From CAJFUR01 sp904420575 (GTDB lineage Bacteria; Actinomycetota; Coriobacteriia; Coriobacteriales; Eggerthellaceae), in NCBI GenBank assembly GCA_965119745.1, contig OZ221973.1:1922001-1986000 (forward strand): a stretch of DNA of 64,000 bases, read 5' to 3'. Shown piece after piece: positions 56,806-64,000 of the stretch (position 1 is the stretch's first letter; every line of letters starts with the position of its first letter). Made by a program: the position numbers and the translations under genes. A model generated the notes under the pieces. It ran no database searches. It was not told where the DNA came from and saw nothing but the letters and a program-made list of their open reading frames with translations.

Positions 56806-59529
56806 TTAGCCCTCGACGACCCACGAGTCGTAGTTGATGCCGATGGCCGGGTCGTAGTCGCGCGCGAACGCGTCGGGGTAGTCCCTCTTCCACTGCTCCA
56901 TCTCGGCGTCTTCGACTTTGCCGGCCTCCACCAGGTAGCCGGACACCGCGAAGCCGCGACAGTGCTTGGACACCTGGTTGTTCGGGCTGATGAGGTTGGC
57001 GGCGCCACCGCGGTCGAGGTGCGGGGCGATGGGATCGACGCGCGCTCCCTTGTGGACCATGACCGCACCGGGGATGATGCGTTCGGAGATGCGGGCCCCC
57101 GTCAAGATGGTGCCGCGGTCGTTGTACAGCCTCACGATGTCGCCGTCCTCGATGCCGCGATCGGCGGCGTCTTGCGGGTTGATCCAGACCGGCTCGTATT
57201 GGTAGCCGTCTTTGCCGGTGACCTTCACGGTTTCGATCTCGCGGAACCACTTGATGTCGTCGCCCTGCACATGCACGCGGAAACGGGCGGGGTTGGCTAC
57301 CAACAGCAGAGGATAGTCCTTGCAGCGCTCGCCCCAGAGCGATTCGTCGTGGTGCCAGCCTTCGGATTTCGGCCCGCCGACGATCCACTTGGCCATGGGC
57401 TGGCGCTCGAAGTCGTCGGGGAAGTTCTCGGCCAAGGCCTCCGACCAGAATTCCAGCTTGCCCGAAGGCGTGTCGAGCGGCCAGTTCTCGGGGTCGTCGT
57501 AGAAGCCTCGCATGCCGGGGGGCAGCTGGTCTTGGGCGGGATCCTGCTTCGGGAAATAGAAGCCGCGCTCGCTGTACTCCTCCCAGCTGATCTCCTCGCC
57601 AAGCCGCGACTGGTCGAAGCCGAAGCGTATCCACTCGTCTTGGGTCATGCCCATGTCTATCTGGTCGCGCACGCCGAAGCGCTCGGCCAGTTCGCAGGCT
57701 ATCTCGAAGTCGGATTTCGACTCGCCGACGCGGTCGCATGCGGGGGGCGTCAGGGTGTCGTGACGTAGCGAGACCACCATCGAGCCGCCCACGGCGTCGT
57801 TGTCCTCGACGCAGGTGGTGACGGGCAGCACCAGGTCGGCGAACAGAGAATCGTTTTCGAGCCATTGGTGGTTGGTGACGAAGAACTCGACCTCGTCGGT
57901 GCGGATGGCGTCCTGATAGTTGAAGCCCCCGTCCCAGCAGTTCATGTTGCAGGGCTTTTCGGACCACAGCATGTGTATCTTGTCGAACTTCGGCATGTTG
58001 TTGAGTTTCTCGTCGAGCGCGGCCTGCAGCTCTTCGAGCGACTTGCCCTGGGAGCGGGCCAGCTCGGGCGAGACGGATCCGAGCGCCGCCGCGTAGGTTT
58101 CCGCGGTCGTCGGATAGCTGTTCATCTGGAACTGTTCGGACGTTTCCACGTACACGATGGCCGGCGAGCCCCACCATTCCGTATGCCCGTTCTTCAGCGC
58201 CTCGGCGATGAGCGTGCGCGGGATCTTCTGCTCGCTGGGGTAGAACATGCGGCACTGGGTGATCGACGAGAACGGTGCCGACGTCGAGCGTGCGATGGTT
58301 TCCTTGCCGATGAGCGAGGCGTTCATGAAGGCCTGCTGCACGCCGGGTTTGCCGAGGCCTTGCATGCCCAGCAGATAGGCGTGCGTGCGGCCGGGCTCAT
58401 GGGAGTAGGGACCCTTGATGGCGCCGGAGCTGAAGTGCACCGACGCGGTGACTTTCTTGGCGCGGTTGCGCGCATAGGCCTTGATGGTCCATTCGGGAAC
58501 GCCGCAGCGCTCGGAGGCCCATGCCGGGGTCTTCGGGACGCCCTCTTCGTCCTCGCCGAGCACGTACGCCTTCACCTTGTCGAATCCGACGGAGTGGGTG
58601 TCCACGTAGTCCTTGTCGTACAGGTCTTCGGTGATCCACACGTACATGACCGCGAAATCGAGCGCGGCGTCGGTGTTCGGCAGGATGGGGATCCACTTCA
58701 TGGAGTCGTGGCAGACGGCAGTGTAGTTGCAGAACGGGTCGATGATCACGAATTCCTTGCCGACCTTCTCCCAGAACTTCAGCAAGCGCGACCACATTTG
58801 GGACGCATAGTTCTGCGTGAGCTCCCAGTCGCCCGCGGCGAACGCGATGAGCTCGGAGTGCTCGGAGATGTCGCGCAGCACGTGCCAGGGGTTGTAGCCG
58901 GTCTGCGGGGGCGCAGGCATGCCGAGCCCCTTGTTGCACCCGGATCCCCAGAAGTGCTTGGCTCCCCAGTACCAGCCTTCGACCGAGTCGGGCGTGCGCA
59001 CTTCGCGCGTGTAGCCGCCCAGCTTGCTCATCAGCGTCGAGTGCATGCCGCCGCCCGCATGCAGGTTCTTCGACTCGCGGTGACCGTCCTCGCCGATGGT
59101 GAGCACGGAGTAGGGCCCGTACGTATCGATGATGCGCTTGATCTCGGACTCCATGATGTCGAGCGCCTCGTCCCAGCTGATGCGCTCGAACTTCGATTTG
59201 CCGCGGTTGGCGGCGTTGATCTTCGCGGGGTCACCGCCCGGCTCCCAGTCGACGCGCTTCAGCGGATGCCGGACGCGGTTCTTGGAGTACACGCGGTTCT
59301 TGTAGGCCAGCGCGAAGTAGTTCGGAGCCGACTTGTAGCCGGGCGTGAACACCTCGTCGCCTACCTGGATCTTCCACAGGGAGGGCTCGAGCTCCTCCTT
59401 GGTGTACGTGTCCAGGTAGTTGATCGGGCGGATGCGCACGATCTTGCCGTCCTTCGCATCGACGGCCGTCAGGTCGCCGCCCGTGCCGCCGCACGCGATG
59501 CTCTGCAGCGTGGTTGTCTCCTTCTCCAT
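56806..59529 (-). CDS. Molybdopterin oxidoreductase, transhydroxylase-like large subunit (second)
   Basis: 907 residues, start after AAGGAGA. Homologous to the gene at 21,169, also without an N-terminal Fe-S motif: WYWGAKHFWG, YVDTHSVGFDKVKAYVLGE, LLGMQGLGKPG. The Mo-site triplet reads Asp-Ser-Val (D181-S182-V183) where the other has Asp-Ser-Trp, and the His in GHRES is kept. Losing the Trp should change the substrate pocket. No signal peptide. Controlled by a separate promoter and probably by the upstream two-component system. Confidence 0.9.
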   Translation of the reverse strand: MEKETTTLQSIACGGTGGDLTAVDAKDGKIVRIRPINYLDTYTKEELEPSLWKIQVGDEVFTPGYKSAPNYFALAYKNRVYSKNRVRHPLKRVDWEPGGDPAKINAANRGKSKFERISWDEALDIMESEIKRIIDTYGPYSVLTIGEDGHRESKNLHAGGGMHSTLMSKLGGYTREVRTPDSVEGWYWGAKHFWGSGCNKGLGMPAPPQTGYNPWHVLRDISEHSELIAFAAGDWELTQNYASQMWSRLLKFWEKVGKEFVIIDPFCNYTAVCHDSMKWIPILPNTDAALDFAVMYVWITEDLYDKDYVDTHSVGFDKVKAYVLGEDEEGVPKTPAWASERCGVPEWTIKAYARNRAKKVTASVHFSSGAIKGPYSHEPGRTHAYLLGMQGLGKPGVQQAFMNASLIGKETIARSTSAPFSSITQCRMFYPSEQKIPRTLIAEALKNGHTEWWGSPAIVYVETSEQFQMNSYPTTAETYAAALGSVSPELARSQGKSLEELQAALDEKLNNMPKFDKIHMLWSEKPCNMNCWDGGFNYQDAIRTDEVEFFVTNHQWLENDSLFADLVLPVTTCVEDNDAVGGSMVVSLRHDTLTPPACDRVGESKSDFEIACELAERFGVRDQIDMGMTQDEWIRFGFDQSRLGEEISWEEYSERGFYFPKQDPAQDQLPPGMRGFYDDPENWPLDTPSGKLEFWSEALAENFPDDFERQPMAKWIVGGPKSEGWHHDESLWGERCKDYPLLLVANPARFRVHVQGDDIKWFREIETVKVTGKDGYQYEPVWINPQDAADRGIEDGDIVRLYNDRGTILTGARISERIIPGAVMVHKGARVDPIAPHLDRGGAANLISPNNQVSKHCRGFAVSGYLVEAGKVEDAEMEQWKRDYPDAFARDYDPAIGINYDSWVVEG

Positions 59530-59582
59530 TCTCTCTCCTTCCATTTGCAGGAATGCGGGCCCCCAAGGGCTCATCGGCATCC

Positions 59583-59611
59583 ATTCTAGGAAGGCGCGGC
59601 GCGGCCGGTAA
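59583..59611 (-). promoter_or_regulatory. Promoter of the second Mo cluster
   Basis: Minus strand: -35 TTACCG (59,606-59,611), 17-bp spacer, -10 TAGAAT (59,583-59,588). Leader about 47 bases. The poor -35 fits dependence on an activator such as the adjacent NarL-type regulator. Confidence 0.6.
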
Positions 59612-59742
59612 TCCGCAAGTGGCCCCGTTGCCGCGTGCCGATCGGGTGCGAATACTCTGCGGGAGACGAACTTCCGGCCCGGCTGTCGGGAGAAAGTGGA
59701 CGATCGGGCCGTGGCGGGGCAGGGCTTGCCCTGCGAGGCGCC

Positions 59743-59762
59743 GGCCGAAAAAAGTATCGGCC
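59743..59762 (-). terminator. Terminator of the response-regulator gene
   Basis: GGCCGA and TCGGCC pair across a loop that is T-rich on the minus strand. It overlaps the last base of the stop codon. A second hairpin GCAGGGC-TT-GCCCTGC follows at 59,719-59,734. Confidence 0.5.
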
Positions 59763-60427
59763 TACTCGACCAGCCCCATGTGGACCGCGTACACGGCGGC
59801 TTGTACGCGATTTTCCAGATAGAGGCGCTGCATGAGCGCGCTGAGCTGCTTTTTGACCGTGCCCGCGCTCAGATAGAGCCGCGCGCCGATCTCTTCGTTC
59901 GACAGCCCTTGGGCGACCAGGCGCAGGATCTCGATCTCGCGCTCGGTCAGGCGCGCCGGCGAGGATTCCGGGCGGGCGGCGGGAGCTGCCTTGCGCAGGC
60001 GGTTGAGCTCGTCGACGACGGCGGCCGTGACGGCGTCCGACAAGGTCGTTTCCCCTTGGAGCACCCGGTGCAGGCGGTCTCGCAGCTGGCGGGCCGGCGT
60101 GTCTTTGAGCATATAGCCCTTGATGCCGGTCCTGAGCGCATCGAACACGAGGTCGTCGTCAGTGGCGACCGTGAGCATGACGATGGCCGTCTGGGGCAGT
60201 GCGCGATGGATGGCGGCCGCGGCATCGATGCCGTTCATGACGGGCATCTGGACGTCCATCAGCACCAGGTCGGGAGAGGTGCGACGGCATAGCTCGATGG
60301 CCTCCTTGCCGTTCGAGGCGTCGCCGACAACGGAAAACTCGTCCCAATGCTCCATGAGCATGCGCAGGCTCTCGCGGTAGAGGGTCTGGTCATCGACGAG
60401 GACGACCTTCGTTGCCTTGTCGTTCAC
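59762..60427 (-). CDS. NarL/FixJ-type response regulator
   Basis: 221 residues from GTG 60,427, chosen for its AGGAG. An ATG at 60,463 overlaps the kinase stop (ATGA) but has no Shine-Dalgarno. Receiver: VVLVDDQTLYRE, phosphoacceptor Asp in LVLMDVQMPV (about residue 58), Lys in YMLKDTPA. LuxR-type helix-turn-helix LTEREIEILRLVAQGLSNEE, GTVKKQLSALMQRL. Pairs with the kinase just upstream and most likely activates the Mo cluster that lies downstream. Confidence 0.92.
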   Translation of the reverse strand: MNDKATKVVLVDDQTLYRESLRMLMEHWDEFSVVGDASNGKEAIELCRRTSPDLVLMDVQMPVMNGIDAAAAIHRALPQTAIVMLTVATDDDLVFDALRTGIKGYMLKDTPARQLRDRLHRVLQGETTLSDAVTAAVVDELNRLRKAAPAARPESSPARLTEREIEILRLVAQGLSNEEIGARLYLSAGTVKKQLSALMQRLYLENRVQAAVYAVHMGLVE

Positions 60428-60462
60428 AGGGCGCTCCTTCGTTCGTCTGCCGTCATGCGCCA

Positions 60463-61590
60463 TCAAGCTGATCGGGGAACGTCGACGCAAACAGTGGTTC
60501 CCTGTTCGTCGGACAGCAGGGTGAGCGACCCTCCGGCCGCAGCCGCGCGCTCGCGCATGATGCGGATGCCCAAGCGCTCGGGGGCGACGGCGGATACGTC
60601 GAACCCGCATCCGTCGTCCTGGACCACGAGCGAGAGGTTCCGGTCGTCCTCTTCGAGCGTGGCCCGTATGCAGGAGGCATCGGCATGCCGCAACGTGTTC
60701 GACAGGCATTCGTTGAGGATGCGCACCAGCTGCAGCGCCGTCTGCATGGAGACGATGACGGGTTCGGAAGTTCGTATGTCCAGATGGGTTTCGATGCCCC
60801 ATTGGCGTTCGAACCGCTCGAGCGCGTCCCGGATGCCGCCAGTGAGGCCATCCGTCCGCTCGAGCGGCGTTCTCAGCGACAGCATCTCTTCGCGCAGCAC
60901 CTTCATCGTGCGGCGCGTCGTCTGGCCGAGGCGCTCGAGGTCGGCGCGCAGGGCCGCGTCGCTTCCTTCCTCGCAGGAGATCAGCGCGGCGTCGGCGTCG
61001 AGGGCGATGGAGCTGACGAGCTGGGACAGATTGTCGTGGATCTCCGAACTCAAGCGCTTGCGTTCGGAGAGCAGCTTCAGTTCGGCGTCCTTCTTCGACA
61101 TCTGTATGCGCTGGATCAGCACGCCCAGCACGCGGCCGATGTCCAGAAGGTAATCCTGGTCGTCCTCGGTCCAAGGAAGCGTTCGCCTGTACACAAGAGA
61201 ATACATGCCCAGCAGGTTGTTCCCCGCCAGTATCGGGATGCTCACCGCGCTTTTGTAGCCGAGATCGACGGCGCTTTTCGGCACGACGTCCTCGGCATGC
61301 GGGTTCATGTAGTCCATGAAGACGGGGTTGCGCGTGCGAATCATCCATTTCGTACGGCCGACGCCGACCGACAGCATGCTCGCCCGGTCGGCCATGGCAA
61401 GCGCGTCGGTGTGCGAGGCGTGTCGCACGAAGCTGTTGCCGTCGACGGCAAGCAGGTGCAGATGTGCTCCGTCGCATTCGAAGATGCGGACGCCGGCATC
61501 GACGATGCATTGGTAGACGGACTCGGGATCGGTCGCCCAAGCTGATGCCTCGCAGAGCTCTGCCAGGTTCTTGCAGCGTTCTTTCCACAT
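60463..61590 (-). CDS. GAF-domain sensor histidine kinase (NarX/DesK-type)
   Basis: 375 residues, soluble, without membrane segments. An N-terminal GAF-like domain (about residues 10-155) is followed by the HisKA_3 dimerisation helix with phosphoacceptor His in RLSSEIHDNLSQL (about residue 205) and a HATPase domain (ECLSNTLRHA, DDGCGFD, GIRIMRERA). Being cytoplasmic, it probably senses an imported small molecule, redox state or a bound aromatic compound. First gene of the pair with the NarL-type regulator. Confidence 0.9.
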   Translation of the reverse strand: MWKERCKNLAELCEASAWATDPESVYQCIVDAGVRIFECDGAHLHLLAVDGNSFVRHASHTDALAMADRASMLSVGVGRTKWMIRTRNPVFMDYMNPHAEDVVPKSAVDLGYKSAVSIPILAGNNLLGMYSLVYRRTLPWTEDDQDYLLDIGRVLGVLIQRIQMSKKDAELKLLSERKRLSSEIHDNLSQLVSSIALDADAALISCEEGSDAALRADLERLGQTTRRTMKVLREEMLSLRTPLERTDGLTGGIRDALERFERQWGIETHLDIRTSEPVIVSMQTALQLVRILNECLSNTLRHADASCIRATLEEDDRNLSLVVQDDGCGFDVSAVAPERLGIRIMRERAAAAGGSLTLLSDEQGTTVCVDVPRSA

Positions 61591-61665
61591 GCCGAAACGA
61601 GCCCCCTCGCGATTCCTGTTCTGCAGTCCCCGTCGCTAGCCCTTGCTCGGCTGGTTCATCGTCCG

Positions 61666-61671
61666 AGTATA
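61666..61671 (-). promoter_or_regulatory. -10 element of the kinase gene
   Basis: TATACT on the minus strand, 76 bases before the kinase start. No clear -35. Otherwise the 262 bases between the kinase and pdxT hold nothing recognised. Confidence 0.45.
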
Positions 61672-61852
61672 GCATCTCGAGCGGCGTTTTTGAAACGGGC
61701 ACGGAGGCGAGGAATGCGAAGGGAGGTGTCATGTTGACGCGGATCGCGCGGTTTCGGGGGCAAAGCCGCGCGTCTGTACTCGGATGTTTCGTGGTTGGTG
61801 GCCGATCGGCCCTTTGCGGGATCGATCGGCCACTGTTTGGCATGTGCGGGTC

Positions 61853-62587
61853 TCAGACGAGCTTCGCCGGGCGAATCCGTCTCGGAGCCAGACCCTGCCC
61901 GATCATCTTCAGGAACGCCTCGTGCACGGCGTTCGAGGCGTCCAGCTCGGGGTGGAAGGAAAGAGCCAGCTGGTTGCCGCTGCGGACGGCCACCGCGTTG
62001 CCGTCGACCGTGGCCAGGACTTCGGCGCCCGGGCGCACCGATTCCACGTAGGGAGCGCGGATGAACGTCATCGGCACGCACCCGATGCCCGCGACCTTGC
62101 TTTCGGTGCGGAAGCTGTCGAGCTGGCGGCCGTAGGCGTTGCGGCGCACGGTCATGGGGATGGTGGCCAGGTACGGCCCGTCGCCCTGCGCGATGCGCTC
62201 GGCCAAGAGGATCATGCCGGCGCAGGTGGCGAGCACCGGCAGGCCGCCGGCGATGCGCTCGCGCAGCGGCTCCCGCATGCCCAGCTCGCGCAGCAGCTTG
62301 CCCTGCACGGTGCTCTCGCCGCCAGGGAGCACGAGCGCGTCGAAGGGCTGCTCCAGGTCAGCCCGCCGGCGCAGTTCCCGGCACTCTGCGCCCAGCTGCG
62401 CCAGCTTGCGCTCGTGCTCGACGAAGGCTCCCTGCACCGCCAGCACGGCGACGACGGGGCGGCGGTGCGAGGGCGCAGCCGCCCCGTCTGCCGCCACGGC
62501 CGTCCTGCTTGCGCCGTCCGCACGCCGGGCAGCCTCAAAGGCGCGTTCCCGTTCCGGCAGCGCGCCCGTTCCGGGCACCCGTTCCAT
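61853..62587 (-). CDS. pdxT: Pyridoxal 5'-phosphate synthase glutaminase subunit
   Basis: Releases ammonia from glutamine for PdxS. 244 residues, start ATG 62,587. The enzyme core begins about residue 45 (VVAVLAVQGAFVEHERKL), so about 44 N-terminal residues are an Ala/Arg-rich extension. Catalytic Cys in ATCAGMILLA (about residue 122) and the His-Glu pair in LSFHPELD. Follows pdxS after 5 bases. Confidence 0.93.
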   Translation of the reverse strand: MERVPGTGALPERERAFEAARRADGASRTAVAADGAAAPSHRRPVVAVLAVQGAFVEHERKLAQLGAECRELRRRADLEQPFDALVLPGGESTVQGKLLRELGMREPLRERIAGGLPVLATCAGMILLAERIAQGDGPYLATIPMTVRRNAYGRQLDSFRTESKVAGIGCVPMTFIRAPYVESVRPGAEVLATVDGNAVAVRSGNQLALSFHPELDASNAVHEAFLKMIGQGLAPRRIRPAKLV

Positions 62588-62592
62588 GGCGC

Positions 62593-63483
62593 CTACTTCC
62601 CGCGCTCGGCCATGAGCACGTCGATCTCGCGCTCGTTGATGCCCACCATGGCCTCGCCCAAGTCCTCGGAGAGCGCCGCCAAGAGTTCCGCGTCCCCGTA
62701 GTTCGTCACGGCCTGCACGATGGCCCGCGCGCGCTTGGCAGGGTCGCCCGACTTGAAGATGCCTGAGCCCACGAACACGCCCTCGGCGCCCAGCTGCATC
62801 ATGAGGGCGGCGTCGGCCGGCGTGGCCACGCCGCCGGCTGCGAAGTTCACCACGGGGAGCGCGCCCGCCTCGTGCACCTCGCGCAGCAGCTCCACGGGCA
62901 CCTGCAGGCGCTTCGCCTCCTCGTACAGCTCGTCGTCGGCCATCCCGGCCACGGCGCGGATCTGGCTCATGATCAGGCGCATGTGGCGCACGGCCTGCAC
63001 GATGTCGCCCGTGCCCGGCTCGCCCTTCGTGCGGATCATCGTGGCGCCCTCCGCGATGCGGCGCAGCGCCTCGCCCAAATCGCGCGCGCCGCACACGAAC
63101 GGCACGGCGAACGCGTTCTTGTCGATGTGGTGGACATCGTCGGCGGGGGAGAGCACCTCGCTCTCGTCGACGTAGTCGATGCCGATGGCCTGGAGGATCT
63201 GCGCCTCCGCGAAGTGCCCGATGCGGCACTTCGCCATGACGGGGATGCTCACGGCCTCCTGGATGCCCTTGATCATGGCGGGATCGCTCATGCGCGACAC
63301 GCCGCCGGCGGCACGGATGTCGGCGGGGATGCGCTCGAGCGCCATGACGGCGCACGCGCCGGCGTCCTCGGCGATGCGCGCCTGTTCAGGGGTGGTCACG
63401 TCCATGATGACGCCGCCCTTGAGCATCTGGGCGAGCGAGCGGTTGAGCATGCGCCTTTCCTGCGCGGTGTCGGTTCCTGCCAT
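62593..63483 (-). CDS. pdxS: Pyridoxal 5'-phosphate synthase, synthase subunit
   Basis: Makes PLP from ribose 5-phosphate, glyceraldehyde 3-phosphate and ammonia. 296 residues from ATG 63,483, 8 bases after GGAGG. An ATG at 63,507 lacks a Shine-Dalgarno. Phosphate-binding and catalytic segments GGVIMDVTTPEQARIAEDAGA, MAKCRIGHFAEAQ, and MIRTKGEPGTG with the active Lys. Typical length. Confidence 0.96.
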   Translation of the reverse strand: MAGTDTAQERRMLNRSLAQMLKGGVIMDVTTPEQARIAEDAGACAVMALERIPADIRAAGGVSRMSDPAMIKGIQEAVSIPVMAKCRIGHFAEAQILQAIGIDYVDESEVLSPADDVHHIDKNAFAVPFVCGARDLGEALRRIAEGATMIRTKGEPGTGDIVQAVRHMRLIMSQIRAVAGMADDELYEEAKRLQVPVELLREVHEAGALPVVNFAAGGVATPADAALMMQLGAEGVFVGSGIFKSGDPAKRARAIVQAVTNYGDAELLAALSEDLGEAMVGINEREIDVLMAERGK

Positions 63484-63811
63484 CGGTGGGCCTCCGTTCC
63501 CCGCCATGCGGCGGTTCGTTCGTGACGGTTTCGAATCCGTTCGAGGATAGGCGTTAGTTGGCTATGCTAGTATGTCCAAAAGCGATAAACTTGATAGGGT
63601 CAGATACAGGGCCAGCCATAGGCTCGGCCGCAGGGTCGCGAGCGTGCGGAACAGGGAGCGTGGGACGGCGGGCGTGCAGGCAGGCGGAATGCGGAAAGCG
63701 GAAGGCGGAGCGCGGGACGGCGAAATGTGCGAAGCCAAACGCGCACCATGGAGCGAGCCGTGCGCAACGTGGAAGGTCGGGCGAAGGATCGCGAAGGGAA
63801 AGGGAGGCATC
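63484..63811. promoter_or_regulatory. Divergent control region of pdxST and pdxR
   Basis: 328 bases. Contains a TATGCT/TATGTC cluster (63,559-63,577) that could serve as -10 elements on either strand, with TTCGAG 17 bases before TATGCT. PdxR proteins usually bind such regions. Exact operators cannot be assigned by eye. Confidence 0.35.
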
Positions 63812-64000
63812 GTGCTCACGTACTCGTTCGAGGATCGCGGCGGGGAAAGCCTGTACGGCCACCTCTATCGCTGCATCCGGCGCGACATCGAGTCGGGTGC
63901 CATCCCGGCGCACGCGAAGCTGCCCTCGAAGCGCGCGTTCGCGCGGCATCTCGGCGTGAGCCTCATCACCGTGGAGGGCGCCTACACCCAGCTCGTGGCC
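63812..64000 (+). CDS. pdxR: MocR/PdxR-type GntR regulator (3' end missing)
   Basis: 63 codons visible, from GTG 63,812 after GGGAGG, running off the right edge. The sequence starts a GntR winged helix: SLYGHLYRCIRRDIESGAIPAHAKLPSKRAFARHLGVSLITVEGAY split across helices. MocR proteins fuse this to an aminotransferase-like domain that binds PLP. Its divergent position beside pdxST supports the PdxR role, activating PLP synthesis when PLP is short. Confidence 0.75.
   Translation, partial: MLTYSFEDRGGESLYGHLYRCIRRDIESGAIPAHAKLPSKRAFARHLGVSLITVEGAYTQLVA

Overview
The window reads as a chromosome segment of a high-GC, anaerobic, gut-type actinobacterium of class Coriobacteriia, most like Eggerthellaceae (Eggerthella/Gordonibacter relatives). 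This is inference from gene content and codon usage: two molybdopterin oxidoreductases of the pyrogallol-transhydroxylase/catechol-dehydroxylase type, a membrane-embedded LuxR regulator, two-subunit class I fumarase, a FeoA-FeoB fusion and PdxS/PdxT. There is no rRNA, CRISPR array, phage or complete insertion sequence.

Layout. 1-2,100: tail of a polar amino-acid ABC permease, a small membrane protein facing it, and a RelE-like toxin/antitoxin pair. 2,277-16,665: housekeeping run on the + strand (topA, malate dehydrogenase, fumarase alpha/beta, tmk, holB, ricT, pncB, two DegV proteins, a degenerate NAD-binding protein, a radical-SAM protein). 16,662-19,300: a minus-strand pair (radical SAM plus DUF4130-type protein) whose promoter carries two LexA-like boxes. 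19,469-29,208: first molybdenum cluster, with a membrane LuxR regulator divergent from a large Mo subunit, an Fe-S subunit and three transporters. 29,449-30,904: tRNA-Thr, a palindromic element, a 9-bp tandem array, a small conserved protein and pyrE. 31,390-37,079: ABC transporter, a lower-GC island with a DUF4143 ATPase and broken genes, and an M23 peptidase. 37,225-43,296: dinB with an SOS box, a paralogue of the small protein, an acetyltransferase, a membrane protein and feoAB. 43,398-46,982: two-component system plus ABC exporter. 47,024-52,553: a DUF1062 gene with a highly structured leader, HxlR regulator, class M sirtuin-like protein, flavin/Fe-S protein, pentapeptide protein, FKBP isomerase. 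52,266-61,590: second molybdenum cluster (Mo subunit, Fe-S subunit, zinc ribbon, SDR, VOC protein, MFS) under a two-component system. 61,853-64,000: pdxT, pdxS and the start of a divergent PdxR-like regulator.

How the parts work together. The two Mo clusters look like self-contained modules for reductive or hydroxyl-transfer chemistry on aromatic or polyphenol-like substrates, each with its own sensor, catalytic pair and transporters. In the second cluster every gap of more than 20 bases between genes holds a perfect GC-rich hairpin. Two separate loci (19.3 kb and 37.2 kb) share LexA-like operators and so probably belong to one SOS regulon. The most novel-looking regulatory element is the roughly 260-nt leader before the DUF1062 gene, which combines a strong promoter, two short reading frames and a hairpin that covers the ribosome-binding site.
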